From Pseudomonadota bacterium (GTDB taxonomy: Bacteria; Pseudomonadota; Alphaproteobacteria; Rhizobiales; Devosiaceae): 46,588 bases of DNA. A program made the position numbers and the translations under genes. Position 1 is the first letter of the stretch. Every line of letters starts with the position of its first letter. The notes under the pieces are model-generated. The model made no database searches and was not told where the DNA came from. It worked only from the letters and a program-made list of their open reading frames with translations. The stretch lies in the NCBI GenBank assembly GCA_023393475.1, contig JAEWLC010000098.1:1-46588 (forward strand). The letters are read 5' to 3'. Below, piece by piece: positions 16,808-24,055 of this stretch.

Positions 16808-17763
16808 ATTCCACCTCCAGCGAAACGGTCCGTCGCCTCGATCAGATGATGCAGGATGCCGGGCTGGCTGAGCGCGTGCCCTGCCCCCTCGACCATGATG
16901 AACTCGGCTTCCGGCCAGGCCTCATGCAGGTCCCACGCGGTCTGCGGCGGACAGGCGATGTCGTAGCGGCCCTGGACGATGACGCCGGGGATGTCGCGGA
17001 TCTTGTCGGCGTCGCGGATCAGCTGGCCTTCGTCCATCCAGCCGGCATTGACGAAATAGTGGTTCTCGATGCGGGCGAAGGCGAGTGCATAGTCCTCGTC
17101 GTAGAAGGCATCGCTGACGCCCGGATCGGGCAGCAGGGTGATGGTTTCGCCTTCCCAGCGGGCCCATTCGCGCGCCGCACCGACGCGGATGTCGCGATCG
17201 GCGCTGACGAGGCGCTTGCGATAGGCGCCGATCATGTCATGGCGCTCTTCCGGCGGGATGGGCGCGATGAAGCGCTCCCACTTGTCGGGGAAAAGCAGCG
17301 AAGCACCGTGCTGGTAGTACCAGAGCAGTTCCCAGCGGCGCAGAGTGAAGATGCCGCGCAGGACCAGTTCGGTGACCCGCTCGGGATGGGTTTCGGCATA
17401 GGCGAGCGCCAGCGACGAACCCCAGGAGCCGCCGAAGACGAGCCACTGATCGACGCCGGCCATTTCGCGCAACCGCTCGATATCGGCGACGAGGTCCCAG
17501 GTGGTGTTGTGCTCGAGGCTGGCGAAGGGCCGCGACTTGCCGCAGCCGCGCTGATCAAACAGCAGCACGTCGTAGCGGGCTGGGTCGAAGGCGCGGCGCT
17601 GGTTGGGGCTCAGGCCGCCGCCCGGGCCGCCATGCAGGAACACCGCCGGCTTCGCGCCCGGCGTACCGACGCGTTCCCAGTAGATCTCGTGGCCATTGCC
17701 GACATCTAGATGGCCGGAGGCATAGGGTTCGATCTCGGGATAGTAGGTGCGCAGCGCGGTCAT
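16804..17763 (-). CDS. pip: Proline iminopeptidase (alpha/beta hydrolase, S33)
   Basis: Removes N-terminal proline from peptides. The 319 residues show HGGPGGG (44-50, oxyanion hole), DQRGCGKS (70-77) and the nucleophile elbow GGSWGS (111-116, S113). The later Asp (GRYDIACPP region) and His (GAGHALSQPG) complete the triad. Length and motif set fit cytosolic Pip. The start at 17763 overlaps the upstream GFA stop as ATGA (17760-17763); an upstream frame extension lacks support. It lies between GFA copies 3 and 2, with no obvious metabolic link to them. Confidence 0.92.
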   Translation of the reverse strand: MTALRTYYPEIEPYASGHLDVGNGHEIYWERVGTPGAKPAVFLHGGPGGGLSPNQRRAFDPARYDVLLFDQRGCGKSRPFASLEHNTTWDLVADIERLREMAGVDQWLVFGGSWGSSLALAYAETHPERVTELVLRGIFTLRRWELLWYYQHGASLLFPDKWERFIAPIPPEERHDMIGAYRKRLVSADRDIRVGAAREWARWEGETITLLPDPGVSDAFYDEDYALAFARIENHYFVNAGWMDEGQLIRDADKIRDIPGVIVQGRYDIACPPQTAWDLHEAWPEAEFIMVEGAGHALSQPGILHHLIEATDRFAGGGM

Positions 17764-18257
17764 TTCTCGAACCCGCCTTCCGGCGGCCAAGTCTCGGTGT
17801 CGTGGTCGGGGTGCTGGTGGCTCACGAGGCTCGCCATGAACTCGTGCCAGCCGGGCGAATACTCGGTGCGCACGGGCAGGTCGGTCAGCGCGTCGAAGAA
17901 GGGCAGCTTGTCGGCCATGTTGACCTGGATCACCGGCGCCGCGACGGTCGGATCGTCAAAGGCACCGATGGCGATCTCGACCTGCTGCTCGGGCGGGCGG
18001 CCGATCTCCTCATAGGTCAGCGGCGTACCGCATTCGGCGCAGAAGCCGCGGCGGATCTTGTCGGAACTCTCGAAATACTTCGGCTGGCCACGCGTCCAGC
18101 TGACATCGAACGAGGTGACCAGCGGGCCGAAGAAGCTCCCGAAGGCCTTCTGGCACATGCGGCAATGGCAGATGGAGCCGCGGCCGAGCCGGCCGACGGA
18201 AAAGCGCACGGCGCCGCACTGGCAGCCGCCCGTGTAGGGTGCCTCACTCGGGCGCAT
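17760..18257 (-). CDS. GFA-domain (CENP-V/GFA) protein, copy 3
   Basis: 165 residues; cysteines C12, C14 (GGCQCGAVR), C30, C32, C35 (CHCRMCQK), C73 and C76 (GFCAECGTPL) match the family. The tail reads QHPDHDTETWPP. It is the first of the three GFA genes in transcription order and overlaps the VOC gene by 14 bases and the pip start by four. The three copies share the cysteine scaffold, a WTRG or TRG strand after the second cysteine cluster, and the C-terminal tail. Function as for the other copies: zinc protein of thiol-linked chemistry, exact reaction unknown. Confidence 0.88.
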   Translation of the reverse strand: MRPSEAPYTGGCQCGAVRFSVGRLGRGSICHCRMCQKAFGSFFGPLVTSFDVSWTRGQPKYFESSDKIRRGFCAECGTPLTYEEIGRPPEQQVEIAIGAFDDPTVAAPVIQVNMADKLPFFDALTDLPVRTEYSPGWHEFMASLVSHQHPDHDTETWPPEGGFEK

Positions 18258-18627
18258 GACACACGGCTTCTATGTTGTGCCCGTCCGGATCGTAGACGAA
18301 GGCGGCGTAGTAGTTGGCGTGATAGTGCGGGCGGAGGCCCGGCGCACCATTGTCCCGGCCACCCGCCGCAATGGCGGCGGCGTAGAAGGCATCGACCGCG
18401 GCGCGGTTGGGCGCGCGGAAGGCGATATGCATGCGGCCGCCGCCAAGCCTGCCACCGTCGCCGATCCAGAGGAACGGCTCGTCCGAACCGAGGCCGGAGG
18501 TGTTTCCCTCGGCGCCCTCGAACTTCATCATCGTCTTGATCCCGAGCGGCGCCAGCGCCTTTTCGTAGAAGGCCAGCGAAGTCGGATAGTCGGCGGTCGA
18601 GATTGCGACGTGATCAAGTGCGCTCAT
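18244..18627 (-). CDS. VOC-superfamily (glyoxalase/dioxygenase fold) protein
   Basis: 127 residues with two beta-alpha-beta-beta-beta modules: LDHVAISTADYPTSLAFYEKAL opens the first and MHIAFRAPNRAAVDAFYAAAIAAGG the second, ending FVYDPDGHNIEAVCH. Candidate metal ligands are H6, H67 and E120. The family includes glyoxalase I, fosfomycin-resistance enzymes and dioxygenases; this small single-domain form is usually of unknown substrate. The start at 18627 overlaps the cysS stop as ATGA, so translation is coupled to cysS. Proximity to three GFA genes makes a thiol-linked substrate attractive, but that is inference. Confidence 0.87.
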   Translation of the reverse strand: MSALDHVAISTADYPTSLAFYEKALAPLGIKTMMKFEGAEGNTSGLGSDEPFLWIGDGGRLGGGRMHIAFRAPNRAAVDAFYAAAIAAGGRDNGAPGLRPHYHANYYAAFVYDPDGHNIEAVCHAPE

Positions 18628-20042
18628 GGCTTCAACTCCCATTTTGTCTGCCTTTGTCCGGCTTCGTCCTTGTAGTCCATGAGCTGGACACCCTGTGTCA
18701 GCAAATCCGCGCGGATCGTGTCAGCCTTTGCGAAATCGCGGGAGTTGAGGGCTTCGAGGCGGGCCGCGACAGCCTGTTCGATATCCACCGTGGCATCGGC
18801 GGAGAGGGAGGACGGCTGTAGCAGGGAATCGACGCCGAAGCCGAGGAATTCGAGGCTGGCGCCGAGGAGGTCGGCGGCGTTGTCCTCGCCCCTGCGCGCA
18901 TCGCGGGACAAGGCATCGAGGACGACGGAGACCTTGTGGAAGTTGAGGTCGTCGAGCAGTTCGGCAACCACCCGTGGGTCGGGAGGCAGCACCGAGTCGC
19001 GCTCGGCATCCGCGGTGGCGCGTTGCCAGTCGCGGAGCTTGTTTTCGGCTTCCTCCAGACGCTTCACCGAGAAGTCGATCGGCTCGCGGTAGTGGGTCAT
19101 CAGCATGGCGAGGCGCAGCACTTCGCCCGGCCATTTGCGGCCGCCGAATTTCTCCGTCTCCAGCAGCTCGTGCATGGTGATGAAGTTGCCCAGGCTCTTC
19201 GACATCTTCTGGCCTTCGACCATGAGGAAGCCGTTGTGCAGCCAGTAGTTGGCCATCACCTCGGTGCCGTGGGCGCAACGGGACTGGGCGATCTCGTTCT
19301 CGTGGTGCGGAAAGATCAGGTCGAGCCCGCCGGCGTGAATGTCGAACACCTTGCCGAGATAGCGCCCGCTCATGGCCGAGCATTCGATGTGCCAGCCAGG
19401 GCGCCCCCTGCCCCACGGGCTGTCCCAGCCCGGCTCTTCCGGCGACGACTGTTTCCAGAGCACGAAGTCGGCCGGGTTGCGCTTGTGCGCCTCGACCGCG
19501 ATACGGGCGCCGGCGACGTTATCCTCGAGGTTGCGGCCGCTCAGCTGGCCGTAGTCCGGCATGGACTCGACGGCGAACAGCACTTCGCCCGCTGCCTCGT
19601 AGGCGTGGCGGCTGCCAATCAGCGAGGTGATCAGTGACTGCATCTGCGGGATGTTGTCGGTGGCGCGCGGCTGGTGCGTCGGCTCGAGCGTGCCTAGGGC
19701 GCGGGTGTCCTTCTGGTACTGCGCGGCGGTGGTCTCGGTGACCTTGCGGATCGCCTCGTTGAGCGGCAGGTCGGGATGGTCGCGCAGGGCGCGGGCGTTG
19801 ATCTTGTCGTCCACGTCCGTGATGTTGCGGACATAGGTGACGTGCTCGGCGCCGTAGAGATGGCGCAGCAGGCGGAACATCAGGTCGAAGACGATCACCG
19901 GCCGGGCGTTGCCGATATGGGCGTAGTCATAGACGGTGGGGCCGCACACATACATGCGCACGTTGTTCGGATCGACGGGGGTGAACACCTCCTTCGTCCG
20001 GGTCAGCGTGTTGTGGAGCCTCAATTCCGTCGTGTCGCCCAA
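18624..20042 (-). CDS. cysS: Cysteinyl-tRNA synthetase
   Basis: Class I synthetase that charges tRNA-Cys. Motifs present: zinc ligand C33 in YVCGPTVYDYAHIGNAR, HIGNAR (42-47) as the HIGH box, zinc ligands C221 (WHIECSAMS) and H246 H247 (FPHHENE), and KMSKS (279-283). At 472 residues it is full length. It heads the long minus-strand operon. The 209 bases upstream (20043-20251) hold a terminator for the preceding gene and presumably the operon promoter; I see no T-box or other riboswitch there. Confidence 0.96.
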   Translation of the reverse strand: MGDTTELRLHNTLTRTKEVFTPVDPNNVRMYVCGPTVYDYAHIGNARPVIVFDLMFRLLRHLYGAEHVTYVRNITDVDDKINARALRDHPDLPLNEAIRKVTETTAAQYQKDTRALGTLEPTHQPRATDNIPQMQSLITSLIGSRHAYEAAGEVLFAVESMPDYGQLSGRNLEDNVAGARIAVEAHKRNPADFVLWKQSSPEEPGWDSPWGRGRPGWHIECSAMSGRYLGKVFDIHAGGLDLIFPHHENEIAQSRCAHGTEVMANYWLHNGFLMVEGQKMSKSLGNFITMHELLETEKFGGRKWPGEVLRLAMLMTHYREPIDFSVKRLEEAENKLRDWQRATADAERDSVLPPDPRVVAELLDDLNFHKVSVVLDALSRDARRGEDNAADLLGASLEFLGFGVDSLLQPSSLSADATVDIEQAVAARLEALNSRDFAKADTIRADLLTQGVQLMDYKDEAGQRQTKWELKP

Positions 20043-20210
20043 GTCTCTTCCTTCTCGCGAACGCAGTTACGCACACGGCGGGTTCTTCGGGACTAGAGAA
20101 TTCGGGATGAAGAGAACCGCGCCGCCAGCAATGCCTAGCGGATAATAATGCAGACCGAAATGCAGATCGCGGTTGCGGTTTTCATGGGCGGCAAAATGGC
20201 TGCAAGCTCG

Positions 20211-20240
20211 CCAAAAAGCAAGGGGCGCCGAAGCGCCCCT
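20211..20240 (-). terminator. Rho-independent terminator
   Basis: AGGGGCGC (20221-20228) pairs with GCGCCCCT (20233-20240) around a CGAA loop. Read on the minus strand it is followed by TGCTTTTTGG (20211-20220). It ends the transcript of the minus-strand gene at 20252-20695. Confidence 0.8.
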
Positions 20241-20251
20241 CTGCGATGAGG

Positions 20252-20695
20252 TTATTGCGGGGTTGCCGGCGCCGCCGGATCAGTCGCGGCGGGATCGGCC
20301 GGGGCAGGCTCGGCCGGGGGCTGCGCGGCCGCCATCGCGGCGGTCACTTCGGGCGAGGCAAAGCAGGTGGTCAGGCCTTCGCGGGCGCGCTCGGTGAGCC
20401 CGGTATAGTCGCCGTGGGCGGCGTGCGCCTCGTCGGTACCTTCGCCACGCAGATCGGCGGCGAGCATATCGACGTCGTTCTGCGGCAGTTCCTTGAACGC
20501 CGTAGTGAGGCAGCCGCAGAGGGGCGTGAGGATGGAAGCGGAGTCGACGCCCTCCGGCACCTGCCCGAGGAGGAAAGTCTCGCCGCCCTGGCACGCGGCG
20601 GTGAACTGGGTGAGATCGGCCGGCGTCTGCGCCACGGCCGGCATGGCCATGAGGCCGATCGCGGTGGCGGTGGCAATGAGAACACTAACTCGCAC
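20252..20695 (-). CDS. Secreted small cysteine-containing protein with Pro/Ala tail
   Basis: 147 residues. The signal peptide (about 1-23, VRVSVLIATATAIGLMAMPAVAQ) is followed by a compact region with four cysteines (ACQGG, LCGCL, TTCFAS), which could form two disulfides, and a low-complexity PAEPAPADPAATDPAAPA tail. I chose GTG at 20695 because GGAG lies seven bases upstream and the signal peptide begins there. I do not recognise the family. It lies between a cytochrome c' gene and cysS on the same strand and has its own terminator. Confidence 0.72.
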   Translation of the reverse strand: MRVSVLIATATAIGLMAMPAVAQTPADLTQFTAACQGGETFLLGQVPEGVDSASILTPLCGCLTTAFKELPQNDVDMLAADLRGEGTDEAHAAHGDYTGLTERAREGLTTCFASPEVTAAMAAAQPPAEPAPADPAATDPAAPATPQ

Positions 20696-20807
20696 GGGGA
20701 AGCTCCAGGGAAGGGATCCCCTTTTCGCGGGGATTGGGTGGGTCGCGGGCGGCGCGCGGCCACCCCTTAGCACAACTCCCTGCACCCTCTATCAGGCGGA
20801 AATGCAG

Positions 20808-20833
20808 CAGGCGGCCCGTTTCCGGACCGCCTG
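20808..20833 (-). terminator. Stem-loop after the cytochrome c' gene
   Basis: An 11-base stem CAGGCGGTCCG / CGGGCCGCCTG (one G-T pair) closes a GAAA tetraloop on the minus strand, 21 bases past the cytochrome stop. The following T run is weak (TGCTGCATTT), so it may be an mRNA-end stabilising hairpin rather than a strong terminator. Confidence 0.55.
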
Positions 20834-20853
20834 TGAACAAACGCTTAAGCCGT

Positions 20854-21321
20854 TCAGGACGGCTTGCGGAAGGTCTGGTGGCATTGGCCGCAGACGCCGC
20901 CGGTCGCCTTGATGGCGGCCATGTAGGCGTCGGCATCCCCGGCTTCGGCGGCCGCCTTCATGGCGGTCGCGTTGGCGACGGCGGTGGCGAAGATGGCCTG
21001 GAACTCGTCGTTCTTCTCCCAGATCACCGGCAGGGCTTCGGTATCGCCGACCAGCGTGCCTTCGGGGAAGAGCACCGAGAGGTTGGTGAAGTTCTGGATG
21101 AGATGCTCGGCGGCGGTGACGGCTTCAGGGCCGCTCAGGGCGCCGGCGCCCTTGAGGATGCCGCCATCCTCTTTCATCACGGCCTGGCGCTTGGCCACCA
21201 TCTCCTCGGGGGAGAGGGAAGCAAGCGATGGGTCGGGGGTTACGTCCTGTGCGTAGGCGAAGGTCGCTACCGCGGCAACGGCCGCGGCCAGCGCTAAGGC
21301 TGCAAGCTTGTTCGTCGGCAT
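20854..21321 (-). CDS. Cytochrome c' (class II c-type cytochrome)
   Basis: 155 residues: signal peptide to about 24 (FAYA cleavage), a four-helix-bundle region, and a single C-terminal haem site CGQCH (144-148) as in cytochrome c' rather than the N-terminal site of class I cytochromes. The LSPEEMVAKRQAVMKEDGGILKG opening is the usual first helix with a haem-contacting Met or Lys region. These periplasmic proteins bind NO or CO and are thought to buffer NO or carry electrons. No denitrification genes lie nearby. The stretch from its start to the DUF2865 gene holds a divergent promoter region. Confidence 0.92.
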   Translation of the reverse strand: MPTNKLAALALAAAVAAVATFAYAQDVTPDPSLASLSPEEMVAKRQAVMKEDGGILKGAGALSGPEAVTAAEHLIQNFTNLSVLFPEGTLVGDTEALPVIWEKNDEFQAIFATAVANATAMKAAAEAGDADAYMAAIKATGGVCGQCHQTFRKPS

Positions 21322-21541
21322 TGGGTTCTCCTGAGGTCCTCGGAAATTGGGGGCCTGATGGCGGGACTACCTGCCACGAATATCCCTGGGCGGCAGGCGA
21401 CCGGGGAAACGTAGCTGGCTTTCCAACACCCGTGCAGCCGAAATATTCCTTCAAGGGGTGAGCTTTGCGGTCACTCGTGCGTTACCAGCCTGCCCCTGCG
21501 ACGCGGGGGCGCATCATTGGGCGTTAACCGAAGGAGCAGCC

Positions 21542-21613
21542 GTGCTAAGAGGGACGAATCTCGTACGCCTGTCTCCGTTTCGGCGCAAAGGCCGGGTAGC
21601 GAGAAGCCAGTGA
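21542..21613 (+). CDS. Possible 23-residue leader peptide
   Basis: A short frame opens at GTG 21542, five bases after a strong AAGGAG (21531-21536), and stops at TGA 21611-21613. That stop overlaps a GTG (21610-21612) in frame with the downstream DUF2865 protein, giving the GTGA junction typical of translational coupling. The peptide is Arg-rich (7 of 23 residues, LRGTNLVRL ... FRRKGRVAR). It lies in the 306-base interval between cytochrome c' and the DUF2865 gene, where the rest shows only a small G+C-rich hairpin (around 21488-21512). No family is recognised. Evidence is ribosome-site quality and overlap only. Confidence 0.4.
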   Translation: MLRGTNLVRLSPFRRKGRVARSQ

Positions 21614-22785
21614 TCCGGTTCGAGTTAATGACGAGCGTCAGACCCTTCGTTTTCCTCATACGCTTTGCCCTGCTTGCCTTCACCGCATGGGCCGGTCTGC
21701 TGCTGGACGTCACCAACGCATATGCCCAGGCCGACCAATGCTCGCGGCTGCAGGGCATGCTGATGCAGCTCGACCGCAACTCGGACTTCCAGAACTCGCA
21801 GGGCAACCAGCTGAAGCAACTGCAGCGGGCGGTGCAGAAATCCGAGAGCGCCTATGTGCGGCAGGGCTGCAACGACGACGCCAAGGCCAAGCGGCCGCTG
21901 AATGCGCAATGCCGGCAGATCGCCCGCGAAGTGCTGGCGGCACGCGAAGACCTGAAACAGATGTCGCAGAGCGTCGACACCGGCCAGGCCGTGGCCCAGC
22001 AGCGCGAGGCGCTGCTGCAGGAGATGGCCCGCTTCGACTGCGATGGTCGCTCGCGCGTCACCATCACCAACCGCGATCGCGGCAACCTGTTCGAGCGCCT
22101 GTTCGGCGGCTTCACCGACAGCTTCGATGGCGAAGGCGGCGTGCGCGGCGAGGAGTTCAACCCCTACGGCGACTATCACACCGTGCGGACACTCTGCGTG
22201 CGCAAGACCGACGGGTTCTACTGGCCGATCAGCTACTCGACGCTGGTCGACTACGTGCCCAACGACGCCGAGCAATGCCGCGCCATGTGCCCGGGGCTCG
22301 ACGTCGACCTCTACTATTACGACAACCCCGGACAGGAACCTGCGCAGGCGATCAACAGCTGGGGAGAGCCCTATGCGAGCCTGCCGACGGCGTTCAGGTT
22401 CCGCACCGAGTTCGATACCACCAGCAAGTGCACCTCGACGCAGGAGCAGGGTGCGATCACCGTCGCCGACCTGGGGAACGGAGGGACGCGCGCCGTGGTG
22501 ACGTTCCGTGGCGCCACCTTCCCGTTGCCGCTCCGCGACCAGCGGCGGATCAACTCGACCGTCGTTGCCGCACCGGTCACGACGGTTGCCGATCTCGCTA
22601 CCTATGTCGATGTGCCGCTGCCGCGCCGCCGTCCGTCAGCACCGGGCGAAGCCGCGCCGCCGACGGTGGCTGTGGTGGCGCCTGGGGTGGGTCAGCCGGC
22701 CCGCGTCGTGATGTTCGGCGACAAGCGCGTCAGGATAGTCGGGCCAGAGATTCCGTACGCCCTAGCAGCGGCAGAAGGTACTTGA
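21610..22785 (+). CDS. DUF2865 domain-containing secreted protein
   Basis: Envelope protein of about 391 residues of a family known mainly from Hyphomicrobiales. A hydrophobic signal segment (FLIRFALLAFTAWAGLLL, cleavage near AYA-QA) precedes a Gln-rich helical, probably coiled-coil part (about 45-140), then the conserved core with RTLCVRKTDGFYWPISYSTL, CRAMCPGLDVDLYYYDNPGQEP and SLPTAFRFRTEFD. The C-terminus (KRVRIVGPEIPYALAAAEGT) is typical. Function is unknown. GTG 21610 is preferred because it overlaps the stop of a small upstream frame; ATG 21628 is the alternative and loses only six residues. Its last 56 bases overlap the 3' end of gltX on the other strand. Confidence 0.83.
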   Translation: MIRFELMTSVRPFVFLIRFALLAFTAWAGLLLDVTNAYAQADQCSRLQGMLMQLDRNSDFQNSQGNQLKQLQRAVQKSESAYVRQGCNDDAKAKRPLNAQCRQIAREVLAAREDLKQMSQSVDTGQAVAQQREALLQEMARFDCDGRSRVTITNRDRGNLFERLFGGFTDSFDGEGGVRGEEFNPYGDYHTVRTLCVRKTDGFYWPISYSTLVDYVPNDAEQCRAMCPGLDVDLYYYDNPGQEPAQAINSWGEPYASLPTAFRFRTEFDTTSKCTSTQEQGAITVADLGNGGTRAVVTFRGATFPLPLRDQRRINSTVVAAPVTTVADLATYVDVPLPRRRPSAPGEAAPPTVAVVAPGVGQPARVVMFGDKRVRIVGPEIPYALAAAEGT

Positions 22786-24055
22786 GTTCCGGCCCCTGCT
22801 CGCGCCCCGTGAGGGCGAGGCGCAGGGGGTGGAACAGGGCCCTGCCCTTGCGGCCCGTGGTGCCCTTCAGCGCATCGGTCCATTTCGACCAGGTGGTTTC
22901 GTCCCACGGCTCTGGCGGCAGCAGGTCGCGCGCCGTAGCGAGGTAGTCGCGGTCTTCCGCCGCGACGACCGGCGTCACCGGACCGTTCACCAGCGTCGCG
23001 AGGTCGGTGATATCGCCGAATACCGAGAGATTGCCGCGCAGCGCCAGCCAGAGCGGTTCGTAGGCGAGGCCTAGTGCCTCGAGCCGCGGCCGCGCCGCCT
23101 CGTAGGGCATCTGGTGGAGAATTCGGGTGTTCAGGCTCGCGAGTTCCGCCGGATCGAAGCGGGCCGAACCGTGCGAAACGGCGGACAACGAGAAGATGCG
23201 CGCCAGCTCGTCGAGGCCGGCCTGTGGCTCGAGCGGCAGGCTGGTGCCCGTCAGCACCGCCTCGATCGCGACGGCCATGGGCTCGTAGCCCGCCTCGCGC
23301 AATTCGCCCAGGGACAGCGAGCCAATGCGCTTCGACAGCCCCTCGCCTTCGGCGCCGGTGAGGAGGTTGTGGTGGGCGAAGGTGGGCACGGCGCCGCCGA
23401 GGGCTTCGAATATCTCGATCTGGGTGCCGGTGTTGGAGACGTGGTCCTCGCCACGGATCACGTGGGTGATGCCGAGGTCGATGTCGTCGACCACGGAAGG
23501 CAGCGTGTAGAGGTAGCTGCCGTCGGCGCGGACGAGAACGGGGTCCGACATCGAGGCGGTGTTGACGGTCTGCGGGCCCTTGATCAGGTCGTCGAACTGG
23601 ACCGGACGCCCATAGAGCCTGAAGCGCCAGTGCGGCTTGCGACCCTCGGCCTCGTATTTCGCGACCTGCTCGGGTGTGAGGTTCAGCGCGGCGCGATCGT
23701 AGATCGGCGGGCGGCCGAGCAGGCGGGCGCGGGCGCGCTTGGTATCCAGCTCTTCCTCGGTCTCGTAGGCCGGATAGAGGCGGCCGGCGGCGATCAGCCG
23801 GTCGCGCGCGGCATCGTAGAGCGCGGTGCGGTCGGACTGGCGGACCTGGAGATCGGGCGCGATCCCCAGCCAGGCGAGATCCTCCTCGATGCCGCGGGCG
23901 AAGGCTTCAGTGGAGCGGGCGGTGTCGGTGTCGTCGAGCCGGAGGATGTAGCGGCCGGCATTGGCTTTCGCGAACAGCCAGTTCATCAGCGCCGGGCGGG
24001 CGTTGCCGATATGGAGGCGCCCGGTGGGCGACGGGGCGTAGCGGACGGTGGTCAC
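22730..24055 (-). CDS. gltX: Glutamyl-tRNA synthetase
   Basis: Class I synthetase, 441 residues, with HIGNAR (15-20) as the HIGH box and LSKRIGS as the KMSKS box. Catalytic and anticodon-binding regions are both present, so it is a complete synthetase rather than a GluQ-like truncated form. Alphaproteobacteria often carry two gltX genes; this looks like the shorter type, which may charge tRNA-Gln as well. GTG 24055 overlaps the nadE stop as GTGA (24052-24055), so it is coupled to nadE. The 3' end overlaps the convergent DUF2865 gene by 56 bases. Confidence 0.93.
   Translation of the reverse strand: MTTVRYAPSPTGRLHIGNARPALMNWLFAKANAGRYILRLDDTDTARSTEAFARGIEEDLAWLGIAPDLQVRQSDRTALYDAARDRLIAAGRLYPAYETEEELDTKRARARLLGRPPIYDRAALNLTPEQVAKYEAEGRKPHWRFRLYGRPVQFDDLIKGPQTVNTASMSDPVLVRADGSYLYTLPSVVDDIDLGITHVIRGEDHVSNTGTQIEIFEALGGAVPTFAHHNLLTGAEGEGLSKRIGSLSLGELREAGYEPMAVAIEAVLTGTSLPLEPQAGLDELARIFSLSAVSHGSARFDPAELASLNTRILHQMPYEAARPRLEALGLAYEPLWLALRGNLSVFGDITDLATLVNGPVTPVVAAEDRDYLATARDLLPPEPWDETTWSKWTDALKGTTGRKGRALFHPLRLALTGREQGPELKYLLPLLGRTESLARLS

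Noticed and set aside
20043..20210. T-box or riboswitch ahead of cysS
   Set aside because: No specifier stem, antiterminator or T-box core is visible; the only clear structure is the terminator of the preceding gene.
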